Source of the DNA: an uncultured bacterium
Lineage (GTDB): Bacteria; Bacillota; Clostridia; Lachnospirales; Anaerotignaceae
Direction of reading: 5' to 3'
NCBI GenBank assembly: GCA_905214825.1
Contig: CAJMNV010000036.1
Coordinates: 1 to 15,094, forward strand
Length of the DNA stretch: 15,094 nucleotides
In this document: positions 1 to 5,816 of the stretch, piece by piece
Layout: every line of letters starts with the position of its first letter
How positions within the stretch are numbered: the stretch's first letter is position 1
Notes under the pieces: model-generated
Told to the model about the DNA's origin: nothing
The model's database searches: none
Seen by the model: the letters and a program-made list of their open reading frames with translations, nothing else
Program-made: the position numbers and the translations under genes

Positions 1-112
1 ATTTTGTCAAACACTTTTATGCACATTTTTATAAAAAAAGGCATTTTTCATCAAAAAACATATGACAAATAAAACACAAATCAAAAACTTTGTAATTATG
101 ATAAAATTTGTA

Positions 113-141
113 TTGACATTTTTTTTGTAATATGATACCAT
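113..141 (+). promoter_or_regulatory. Sigma-A promoter of the DUF2325 gene
   Basis: A perfect -35 hexamer TTGACA (113-118) is followed by a 17-bp spacer and TACCAT (136-141). The -10 matches only 4 of 6 consensus bases but is preceded by TGA, giving an extended -10. Transcription should start near 148, just before the first palindromic operator (152-167), so a bound repressor would block it. Confidence 0.65.
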
Positions 142-151
142 ACATCCAAGT

Positions 152-167
152 GTTAGTTTTTACTAAC
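152..167. promoter_or_regulatory. DtxR/IdeR-like operator, box 1 of DUF2325 gene
   Basis: The 16-bp inverted repeat GTTAGTTTTTACTAAC differs by one base from the box at 4754-4769 before feoB. It starts 10 nt after the -10 element, over the predicted transcription start. The spaced TTAG/CTAA half-sites resemble known DtxR/IdeR operators. That this regulator family binds it is inference, and no regulator gene is in the window. Confidence 0.7.
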
Positions 168-186
168 TATTTATTTTTGTATAACA

Positions 187-202
187 GTTAGCTTGTGCTA
201 AC
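187..202. promoter_or_regulatory. DtxR/IdeR-like operator, box 2 of DUF2325 gene
   Basis: GTTAGCTTGTGCTAAC is a perfect 6-bp inverted repeat around TTGT, with the same half-sites and overall length as box 1. Its centre is 35 bp from that of box 1. It lies in the 5' leader, 18 bp before the ribosome site. Pairing of boxes at similar distance recurs before feoB and feoA. Confidence 0.7.
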
Positions 203-232
203 AATTACTTTTTCAGAACAGGAGGTATATTT

Positions 233-514
233 ATGAGTGTTGTCATCGTTGGTGGTCATGATAGAATGGTACGTCAGTATATGGATATTTGCAAAAAATA
301 TAATTGCAAGAGCAAAGTATTTACACAGCTACCAGGGAATTTTCGTTCTCAAATCGGAAAAGCAGATTTAATCATACTGTTCACTTCCACAGTTTCTCAT
401 ATCATGGCAAACGGAGCCGTGCAAGAAGCCGAAAAAAATAATATTTCTATCGCACGTTCTCACAGCAGCTCTTCTTCTGCACTGAAAAAGATTTTGGCAG
501 AACATTGCTGTTGA
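233..514 (+). CDS. DUF2325 domain protein, small form
   Basis: This 93-residue soluble protein fits the short form of the DUF2325 family (PF10087), whose biochemical role is not established. The family hallmarks I see are the N-terminal beta strand with GGHDRM (residues 7-12), the NCKSKVFTQ segment (24-32), the ADLIILFTSTVSH strand (44-56), a Ser-rich stretch (77-82) and a C-terminal HCC. Four cysteines (20, 25, 92, 93) could bind a metal, but that is speculation. The ATG start has an AGGAGG ribosome site at 220-225 with a 7-nt gap. It is the first gene after a promoter with two DtxR-like boxes, and is followed by DUF3793 and flavodoxin genes. The shared operators with feoA and feoB suggest a role in iron limitation or iron handling. 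The family call is firm; the function is unknown. Confidence 0.85.
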   Translation: MSVVIVGGHDRMVRQYMDICKKYNCKSKVFTQLPGNFRSQIGKADLIILFTSTVSHIMANGAVQEAEKNNISIARSHSSSSSALKKILAEHCC

Positions 515-540
515 TTGTTCAGATGTATTGATAGCATTTA

Positions 541-556
541 GTTAGCGATAACTAAT
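541..556. promoter_or_regulatory. DtxR/IdeR-like operator before the DUF3793 gene
   Basis: GTTAGCGATAACTAAT keeps the GTTAG and CTAAT half-sites at the same 16-bp spacing as the other boxes. It sits between the DUF2325 stop and the DUF3793 start. A weak promoter could overlap it (TTGATA at 528-533, TAATAT at 553-558, 19-bp spacer). This is a single box, so it is less certain than the paired ones. Confidence 0.5.
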
Positions 557-581
557 ATTTTAGAAAGTGTGGTGGCTCACA

Positions 582-1154
582 TTGTCTTATTTTGAAACAG
601 AGTTAATTCATCATGCAGCACCTACCTTGTTGGGACGAAAGCAAGCAAACTTATTTTCGTTTCCTTTGGAATTGTTGCCAAAATATCGAGAAGAAATTGC
701 ATCTTATCAAAAACATCTACAACCATACGGCATACATATTGTATATCTTTACAGCTGTAAAAAACGTGTGTTTTTGATGGTCTATCGACAAAAAGCAATG
801 TTGCGGTATTTGCGTACACCGCATGTCAAACAATATTTGCTTTCTCTTGGTTATCCAGAAACATTGGGCAATCCAAAAGCATTTTGTCAAACCATTCAAT
901 TTCTTCGTAGCAGAATGCAGGCATACTGTGAATTTCCGCATGAAATCGGATTTTTCCTTGGTTATCCACCTGCTGATGTCTTTTGTTTTATCAAACAAAA
1001 AGGACAAAACTACAAATGTGTTGGCTATTGGAAAGTATATGGTGATGAACAAAAAGCATTGCGTATCTTCCAATGTTATGAACATTGTCGAGAAACACTA
1101 ATGGAACAGGTAGCCGCAGGCACACCCATACTCTCCCTCTTGGGTGCTGCCTGA
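582..1154 (+). CDS. DUF3793 family protein
   Basis: This is a soluble protein of about 190 residues matching the DUF3793 family (PF12672), which is found in anaerobic Bacillota and has no established function. Family features visible are the N-terminal HHAAPTLLGRKQANLF (residues 10-25), FPHEIGFFLGYP (118-129), GYWKVYGDEQKA (148-159) and a terminal CYEHC (165-169). It holds seven cysteines and several histidines, so metal binding is conceivable but unproven. I chose the TTG at 582 because GGTGG (571-575) sits 6 nt upstream and the homologous region begins directly after it. A GTG at 567 in the same frame has no ribosome site. A DtxR-like box precedes it, and a flavodoxin gene follows after 54 bp, so it probably belongs to the iron-responsive set. 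Confidence 0.85.
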   Translation: MSYFETELIHHAAPTLLGRKQANLFSFPLELLPKYREEIASYQKHLQPYGIHIVYLYSCKKRVFLMVYRQKAMLRYLRTPHVKQYLLSLGYPETLGNPKAFCQTIQFLRSRMQAYCEFPHEIGFFLGYPPADVFCFIKQKGQNYKCVGYWKVYGDEQKALRIFQCYEHCRETLMEQVAAGTPILSLLGAA

Positions 1155-1208
1155 TACTATACTATATTTTTATAACAATATCTTTTTACTTAAAAGGAGG
1201 CATTTTTT

Positions 1209-1625
1209 ATGAGTAAAATTGCAGTTATTTATTGGAGTGGCACAGGAAATACCGCTGTTATGGCAAATGAAATCGCCGCAGGTATTGGGGCTGATGCTGA
1301 AGTCTTTTCTGTAGACGCATTCCAAGGTAACGTCAACGATTATGATAAAATTGCATTTGGTTGTGCTGCAATGGGCGATGAAGTATTAGAAGAAGCAGAA
1401 TTCGATCCATTCTTCACAGGCATTGAAGGTGACTTAAAAGGCAAAAAAATTGCTATCTTTGGCTCTTATGGCTGGGGAGATGGGCAGTGGATGCGTGATT
1501 GGTACGAAAGATGTAACAAAGACGGTGCTGACATTATGGACGAAGGTCTGATGATTTGCGGTTTCCCTGATGCAGATGGCAAAGCAAACTGTAAAATATA
1601 TGGTGAAAAATTTGCAGCATACTAA
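1209..1625 (+). CDS. Flavodoxin (short-chain, clostridial type)
   Basis: An FMN-binding one-electron carrier of 138 residues, the usual length of clostridial short-chain flavodoxins. The FMN phosphate loop SGTGNT is at residues 10-15, the conserved GCAAMGDEVLEE segment at 51-62, and the isoalloxazine-contact loop GSYGWGDGQWMRDW at 85-98. Flavodoxins replace ferredoxin when iron is short. That fits its position after the DUF2325 and DUF3793 genes, which carry DtxR-like boxes, and across from the feo genes. The start has an AAAGGAGG ribosome site and a clear spacer. I see no DtxR-like box in the 54 bp in front of it, so it is probably transcribed with the upstream genes. A terminator follows at 1680-1711. 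Confidence 0.95.
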   Translation: MSKIAVIYWSGTGNTAVMANEIAAGIGADAEVFSVDAFQGNVNDYDKIAFGCAAMGDEVLEEAEFDPFFTGIEGDLKGKKIAIFGSYGWGDGQWMRDWYERCNKDGADIMDEGLMICGFPDADGKANCKIYGEKFAAY

Positions 1626-1679
1626 TCCTTAAAATAACGTACAACTTATCCTTCTGAATTCTACAAAATATACCCTCAG

Positions 1680-1711
1680 AAAACCATGTGACCACCCATC
1701 ACATGGTTTTT
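1680..1711 (+). terminator. Rho-independent terminator after the flavodoxin gene
   Basis: A 12-bp perfect stem (1680-1691 with 1699-1710) around a 7-nt loop ends in a T run that continues to 1711. It lies 54 bp after the flavodoxin stop and closes the + strand iron-linked unit. Confidence 0.85.
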
Positions 1712-2040
1712 CATTTTGTCTGCTTTTTTGATATAGATATGCAAAACAAAATATAGAAAATATATATTACATATATCATATATATAATAGGTAGGTTTTT
1801 TTATTTATTGGCATATATTGTCCATATATATTTGAAAATCAAACCTTATACAACGCTCCTCTCATACCATCTATACAATTAAACAAAGGCCTTTTTTTCT
1901 CTCCTATACACAGTTTTATCAACCAACATCTTATTCATAAACAAACGAAAGCATTATCATCTCATCAAATGCGTAGTCCCATTTATATTTGTCCATCGCT
2001 TTATAGATACAACATTTCCAGAATCACTTATTTTCACAAC
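1712..2040. other. AT-rich gene-free spacer
   Basis: This stretch lies between two converging transcription units, each with its own terminator. It contains runs of alternating A and T around 1750-1830 and no open frame with a ribosome site on either strand. I see no RNA gene, repeat array or mobile-element end in it. Confidence 0.5.
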
Positions 2041-2070
2041 AAAAAAACCGACGATTGTTCGTCGGTTTTT
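2041..2070 (-). terminator. Terminator of the feo operon (bidirectional form)
   Basis: A 9-bp perfect stem (2046-2054 with 2059-2067) has a TTGT loop, an A run before it and a T run after it. It could therefore work on both strands. It lies just after the last gene of the - strand feo operon and should end that transcript. Confidence 0.85.
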
Positions 2071-2088
2071 ATTGATTAAGATATAACT

Positions 2089-2223
2089 TTAATGCTTACA
2101 ATGGTCGCCACAACAATTACAATTTCCGCCACAACCTTTGCCTTGTTTTTTGTCTTGGATGAGCTTTCTGATAATGGCAACAACCACTATCACAAGCACA
2201 GCACCTACTAGAAATGTTCCCAT
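2089..2223 (-). CDS. FeoB-associated Cys-rich membrane protein
   Basis: A 44-residue protein with one hydrophobic helix (about residues 3-18) followed by a basic, Cys-rich tail in which cysteines stand at 31, 35, 37, 38 and 42 along with two histidines. This fits the FeoB-associated Cys-rich membrane protein family (PF12669), found next to feoB in Bacillota. The tail faces the cytoplasm if the helix follows the positive-inside rule, and may receive or sense iron leaving FeoB. That role is inferred. It may fill the place of FeoC, which I do not see here. A GGAG ribosome site precedes the ATG. The gene starts 29 bp after the feoB stop and is followed by the operon terminator. Confidence 0.88.
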   Translation of the reverse strand: MGTFLVGAVLVIVVVAIIRKLIQDKKQGKGCGGNCNCCGDHCKH

Positions 2224-2252
2224 ATATCACTACTCCTTTGATTTCTTTTTGA

Positions 2253-4700
2253 TTATACTGTTACTTTTGTTGTCAAAACTTTACTTTCTTTGTAAGGTCT
2301 AAACAACAAGTATATGAAACCAATGATAACAATGCATGCTACCACAGTACCAATGCCAAAACTTGCTGTACCTGTGATAATGGCACCAAATTGATATACA
2401 CACAGAGATACCAAATATGCAAATATTGTTTGGTAACCAATCGCAAACCATGTCCATTTCGCATTGTTCATTTCTCTTTTGATTGCCCCAATCGCTGCAA
2501 AGCAAGGTGCACACAACAAGTTGAATACCAAAAAGCTATAAGCTGCTGCTGGTGTGAAGAAAGAGAACAATGTGCCCCAATATTCCATACCATCTTCTGC
2601 AACTTCTGCAAAACCAAACAATACACCAAATGTCGCAACAACGTTTTCTTTTGCAATCAAACCAGTGATTGTAGCAACTGCAGACTGCCATTGTCCCCAA
2701 CCCAAAGGTGCAAATATCCAAGCGATTGCAGAACCCAAGTTTGCCAAAATACTATCGTTCAAATCGTCTACCATACCAAAACCAGCATCTGTAATACCAA
2801 AGCTCTGCAAGAACCACAGCAATATTGCAGAAATCAAAATCACAGTACCTGCTTTTTTGATGAAAGAAGAACCTCTTTCCCACATACTTCTCAAAACACT
2901 ACTAACGGTTGGCATATGGTATGCAGGCAATTCCATAACAAATGGAGCAGGGTCACCCGCAAACATTTTTGTTTTCTTCAAAATAATACCAGATGTTACA
3001 ATCGCAACAATCCCTACAAAGTATGCACTTGGTGCAACCCAAGATGCCCCACCAAACAATGCACCTGCAATCAAAGCAATGATAGGCAGTTTTGCACCAC
3101 AAGGGATAAATGTCGTTGTCATAACGGTCATTCTTCTGTCACGTTCATTTTCAATCGTACGAGATGCCATAACCCCCGGCACGCCACAACCAGTACCAAT
3201 CAACATAGGAATAAAAGATTTCCCACTCAAACCAAATTTACGGAAAATTCTATCCATGATAAACGCAATACGTGCCATATATCCGCAGCCTTCCAAAAAT
3301 GCCAAGAATATAAACAATACCAACATCTGTGGTACAAAACCCAGTACTGCACCAACACCACCTACAATACCGTCCAATATCAAACTTTGTAACCAACCAT
3401 CTACAGACATTTTTTCCAATCCGCTTTCTACCAATACAGGAATACCCGGTACCCATGTACCAAAGTCTTCCACAGCAGGTTCTTCTGCGGACAATGCAGT
3501 TTCAAATGCTGCTACATCAACAGGCAGTGTTTCTGTCACATTTCCATCTTCGTCAGTCAATTCCAAAGTAGCTGTCACATCTTTTGCTGCTGTTAAGAAT
3601 GGAGCAATATCTGCACTTTCTTCTATTGCTTCTGCAACACCCATTGTATCAATGCCTTCTTGTGTTGCCGCTTCCAAAAATGCATCAATTTTTTCAGTTT
3701 CTAAGGTATACGCTTCATTTGCTGCTTCATATTCTGCTCTACCATTACCAAACAAATAAAAACCATCACCAAACAAACCATCATTTGTCCAATCTGTTGC
3801 CAATGTACCAATAGTTGTAACAGAGATATAATATACAATATAAATAACAATTGCAAATATTGGCAGTGCCAACCATCTGTTTGTGACAATCTGGTCGATT
3901 TTATCAGATGTTGTCAACTGTCCTTTATTTTGTTTATGATAACAATGTTGAATGATTTCTGATATATATGTATATCTTTCATTTGTAATGATGCTTTCGC
4001 TATCATCGTCCATTTCTTGTTCTGCTGTTTTGATGATACCTTCCACATCAGGTGCTTGTTCCATCTTTTCCATGATTTTATCATCACGTTCAAATAATTT
4101 GATGGCATAAAAGCGTTTCAACTCTTCTGGAACACCATTTAATTTTGCTGCAATATCGTGCAAAGCACTTTCCACAGATGGTGCAAAGCTATGTTTTGGC
4201 ATATGTTTGTTCTGAGATGCCACTTGTACAGCCGCTTCGGAAACTTCTTGTATGCCAGTACCTTTCAATGCAGAAATTTCAATGACTTTACAACCCAAAT
4301 CTTCGGAAAGTTTTTTTATATCAATTTTGTCACCATTTTTTTGCACAACGTCCATCATATTGATGGCAATCACCATAGGAATACCCAACTCTGCTAATTG
4401 TGTTGTCAAGTATAAATTTCTTTCCAAATTGGTACCATCAATGATATTCAAAATACCATCAGGACGTTCCCCAATCAAGTAATTTCTTGCAACCACTTCT
4501 TCCAATGTATAAGGGGAAAGCGAATAAATACCAGGCAAATCCATGATAATAACATCTTTATTGCCTTTGAGTTTCCCTTCTTTTTTTTCTACTGTTACGC
4601 CAGGCCAGTTCCCAACAAATTGATTGGAACCTGTCAAAGCATTAAACAATGTTGTCTTGCCACAGTTTGGATTACCGGCAAGTGCAATCTTCATAGCCAT
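2253..4700 (-). CDS. feoB: Ferrous iron transport protein B (GTPase-permease)
   Basis: This 815-residue inner-membrane protein imports Fe(II) using an N-terminal G domain. G1 GNPNCGKT is at residues 9-16, the G2 region around 29-42, G3 DLPG at 54-57, G4 NMMD at 114-117 and G5 SALKG at 143-147. A helical linker domain runs to about 270. The membrane part holds the Gate regions, with GCGYMARIAFIMDR (471-484), GTGCGVPGVMASRT (502-515), PCGAKLPI (533-540) and CAPCFAAIGAIKRE (730-743). It is longer than E. coli FeoB (773) because of an acidic insertion of about 100 residues (318-418) after the first membrane helix. AGGAGG stands 6 nt before the ATG. Two DtxR-like boxes lie between feoA2 and feoB, so it may have its own iron-controlled promoter. 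Confidence 0.97.
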   Translation of the reverse strand: MAMKIALAGNPNCGKTTLFNALTGSNQFVGNWPGVTVEKKEGKLKGNKDVIIMDLPGIYSLSPYTLEEVVARNYLIGERPDGILNIIDGTNLERNLYLTTQLAELGIPMVIAINMMDVVQKNGDKIDIKKLSEDLGCKVIEISALKGTGIQEVSEAAVQVASQNKHMPKHSFAPSVESALHDIAAKLNGVPEELKRFYAIKLFERDDKIMEKMEQAPDVEGIIKTAEQEMDDDSESIITNERYTYISEIIQHCYHKQNKGQLTTSDKIDQIVTNRWLALPIFAIVIYIVYYISVTTIGTLATDWTNDGLFGDGFYLFGNGRAEYEAANEAYTLETEKIDAFLEAATQEGIDTMGVAEAIEESADIAPFLTAAKDVTATLELTDEDGNVTETLPVDVAAFETALSAEEPAVEDFGTWVPGIPVLVESGLEKMSVDGWLQSLILDGIVGGVGAVLGFVPQMLVLFIFLAFLEGCGYMARIAFIMDRIFRKFGLSGKSFIPMLIGTGCGVPGVMASRTIENERDRRMTVMTTTFIPCGAKLPIIALIAGALFGGASWVAPSAYFVGIVAIVTSGIILKKTKMFAGDPAPFVMELPAYHMPTVSSVLRSMWERGSSFIKKAGTVILISAILLWFLQSFGITDAGFGMVDDLNDSILANLGSAIAWIFAPLGWGQWQSAVATITGLIAKENVVATFGVLFGFAEVAEDGMEYWGTLFSFFTPAAAYSFLVFNLLCAPCFAAIGAIKREMNNAKWTWFAIGYQTIFAYLVSLCVYQFGAIITGTASFGIGTVVACIVIIGFIYLLFRPYKESKVLTTKVTV

Positions 4701-4719
4701 ATTGTTCCTCCTCTGTTCT

Positions 4720-4735
4720 ATTAGTCCATACTAAC
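4720..4735. promoter_or_regulatory. DtxR/IdeR-like operator, feoB box 2
   Basis: ATTAGTCCATACTAAC is an inverted repeat with the same TTAG/CTAA half-sites and 16-bp length as the box at 4754. It lies 7 bp upstream of the feoB ribosome site. The centres of the two feoB boxes are 34 bp apart, nearly the spacing seen before the DUF2325 gene (35 bp). Confidence 0.7.
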
Positions 4736-4753
4736 TTAGATGCGAAAAAATTG

Positions 4754-4769
4754 GTTAGTATTTACTAAC
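4754..4769. promoter_or_regulatory. DtxR/IdeR-like operator, feoB box 1
   Basis: GTTAGTATTTACTAAC, extended by G/C to an 18-bp inverted repeat at 4753-4770, is the most symmetrical box in the window. Read on the - strand it is followed by AATTTTTT, so the transcript could also fold into a 7-bp hairpin with a U run. That would let it partly stop transcripts arriving from the feoA genes. I could not find a convincing -35/-10 pair for feoB by eye. Confidence 0.7.
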
Positions 4770-4791
4770 CATTTCAAACCCACAACAAATT

Positions 4792-5022
4792 TTATTGTAC
4801 AGAAATCATTTCTGCATCTGCTTTTCGTAAAGAAAGTTCATAACCTCTTACAGTGATTTCAATCGGGTCACCAAATGGTGCTACTTTTCTTACAAAAATT
4901 GTAGTGCCTTTTGTAATACCCATATCCATAATACGTCTTTTTACAGGTCCTTCGCCTGTCAATTTTGTTACTGTAACTGTTTCTCCAATTTTAACATCTT
5001 TCAATGTTTTTGCATTTTCCAT
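4792..5022 (-). CDS. feoA: FeoA family protein (second copy)
   Basis: A 76-residue cytoplasmic SH3-like protein of the FeoA family, thought to modulate FeoB. The hallmark run RIMDMGITKGTTIFV (28-42) followed by VAPFGDPIEITVRGYELSLRK (45-65) is plain. I place the start at the ATG at 5022 because AAAGGAAG lies just upstream; the frame stays open further upstream but without homology. It follows the first feoA after 13 bp and precedes feoB by 91 bp, a gap holding two DtxR-like boxes. It is closer to the canonical FeoA pattern than the other copy. Confidence 0.93.
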   Translation of the reverse strand: MENAKTLKDVKIGETVTVTKLTGEGPVKRRIMDMGITKGTTIFVRKVAPFGDPIEITVRGYELSLRKADAEMISVQ

Positions 5023-5035
5023 TTTTTCACTTCCT

Positions 5036-5245
5036 TTACACCAAAATTCGGTTTGCCATTGTTTTACTGATTGCCACACGTGCCTCTTTCACATTTACAA
5101 TCATGTTGCCCTGCATTTCAGAAACCACAGTCACAACAGCACCAACAACAAACCCCAAGCTCTCCAAGAAATGTTTTGTTTCATCTTTCCCATTTATTTT
5201 TTTAATTGTTTGTGCTTCTCCTGTTTTTGCCATAGATAAAGGCAT
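5036..5245 (-). CDS. feoA: FeoA family protein (first copy)
   Basis: A 69-residue SH3-like FeoA family protein, first gene of the feo operon. The pattern FLESLGFVVGAVVTVVSEMQGNMIV (about 26-50) with a following beta strand ending in MANRILV is typical of the divergent first FeoA in clostridial feoAAB operons. The start ATG at 5245 has AAAGGAGG 8 nt upstream. Its promoter is at 5329-5357 with two overlapping or adjacent DtxR-like boxes. It probably acts at the cytoplasmic face of FeoB, but why two FeoA proteins are kept is not known. Confidence 0.9.
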   Translation of the reverse strand: MPLSMAKTGEAQTIKKINGKDETKHFLESLGFVVGAVVTVVSEMQGNMIVNVKEARVAISKTMANRILV

Positions 5246-5301
5246 AACGTGTTCCTCCTTTGATTTGAAAAAACCATATACAATACAATAAAACCTATCA
5301 T

Positions 5302-5317
5302 ATTAGTATTCACTAAC
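5302..5317. promoter_or_regulatory. DtxR/IdeR-like operator, feoA box 1
   Basis: ATTAGTATTCACTAAC differs from the feoB box GTTAGTATTTACTAAC at two positions. On the - strand it begins 11 nt after the feoA -10 hexamer, the same place as box 1 of the DUF2325 promoter (10 nt after). This conserved position over the transcription start argues for repression. Confidence 0.72.
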
Positions 5318-5328
5318 ATTTTGCCATC

Positions 5329-5357
5329 AGTTTATCACGACTAACTTATATTGTCAA
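5329..5357 (-). promoter_or_regulatory. Sigma-A promoter of the feo operon
   Basis: On the - strand TTGACA (5357-5352), a 17-bp spacer and TAAACT (5334-5329) form a promoter whose -10 is extended by TGA. It has the same build as the promoter at 113-141. A DtxR-like box overlaps its -10 and another lies just downstream. Confidence 0.72.
5330..5345. promoter_or_regulatory. Weaker DtxR-like operator overlapping the feoA -10
   Basis: GTTTATCACGACTAAC has one perfect half-site (CTAAC) and one imperfect (GTTTA) at the usual 16-bp spacing. It covers the -10 hexamer and the end of the spacer. Its degenerate half makes it the least certain box. Confidence 0.45.
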
Positions 5358-5383
5358 TATTTTTTTACAAAATCGAAGAAAAC

Positions 5384-5408
5384 AGCAGGTTTTTTATCAA
5401 AACCTGCT
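5384..5408. terminator. Stem-loop upstream of feoA, likely terminator
   Basis: A 10-bp perfect stem (5384-5393 with 5399-5408) has a 5-nt loop. On the + strand it is followed by ATATTTTTATA, on the - strand by GTTTTCTTC. On the - strand it would keep transcripts from the upstream region out of the feo operon. Confidence 0.6.
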
Positions 5409-5784
5409 ATATTTTTATATGCCATCTTGTTGTGTCCATATACTTTGGTATGCTTGCTCATTACAGCCAATCGTTTTTTTAACATAGTCGTCAAATTCTT
5501 ACCTGATTTATGCAAATCATCTTTCAAAATATCTAAAACCATTTTTTATCATGTAACAGCAATACACTATCTAAAGATAGCTCTACCAAATCCGTTGTAT
5601 ATCTTCTTGCATTTCTTCCAGTATCAAACGATTTTGTTTTGCCATAGCAACAAAACTGCGTATCATATTGTCTGTCATTTCTTTTTATATTTGTTGTGAT
5701 GTACTTTGTGTATATTGTATGATGCTCGCTGCATTTTTTGGTGTTTGCTTCTTGTAACAAAACAGCAAAATAATAACAAAAAGC
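5409..5784. other. Stretch without a supported gene
   Basis: The stretch lies between the FAD-dehydrogenase terminator and the feoA stem-loop. On the - strand it holds a 31-codon frame (ending near 5582) and a 62-codon frame (5354-5542). Neither has a ribosome site and I recognise neither. The second runs through the stem-loop at 5384-5408. They could be the remains of a decayed gene. Confidence 0.4.
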
Positions 5785-5816
5785 GTATGCTTTGCTTTTT
5801 CAAAGCATACACTTTT
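5785..5816 (-). terminator. Terminator of the ppaC-truA-FAD operon
   Basis: A 10-bp stem (5785-5794 with 5801-5810) and 6-nt loop are flanked by A and T runs. On the - strand the stem begins 6 bp after the FAD dehydrogenase stop and ends in GCTTTTTG, a good terminator. Confidence 0.85.

Noticed and set aside
567..581. GTG start for the DUF3793 protein five codons upstream
   Set aside because: It has no ribosome site, and the added residues WWLTL are not part of the conserved region. The TTG at 582 has GGTGG at a proper distance.
1938..2001. A 21-codon frame on the - strand starting MDKYKWDYAFDEM
   Set aside because: The composition is protein-like, but there is no ribosome site, it is very short and I know no homologue.
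2391..3759. Long open frames on the + strand opposite feoB (up to about 400 codons)
   Set aside because: They are mirror frames of a well-conserved gene, have no ribosome sites and low-complexity translations rich in Asn, Thr, Ser and Pro or in Cys and His.
4800..4814. A 15-bp palindrome (CAGAAAT-C-ATTTCTG) at the end of feoA2
   Set aside because: It lies in coding sequence, does not match the other operators and has no second copy in the window.
152..5345. Fur boxes as an explanation for the shared palindromes
   Set aside because: The repeats lack the GATAAT/ATTATC core of Fur sites; TTAG/CTAA half-sites fit DtxR/IdeR-type sites better.
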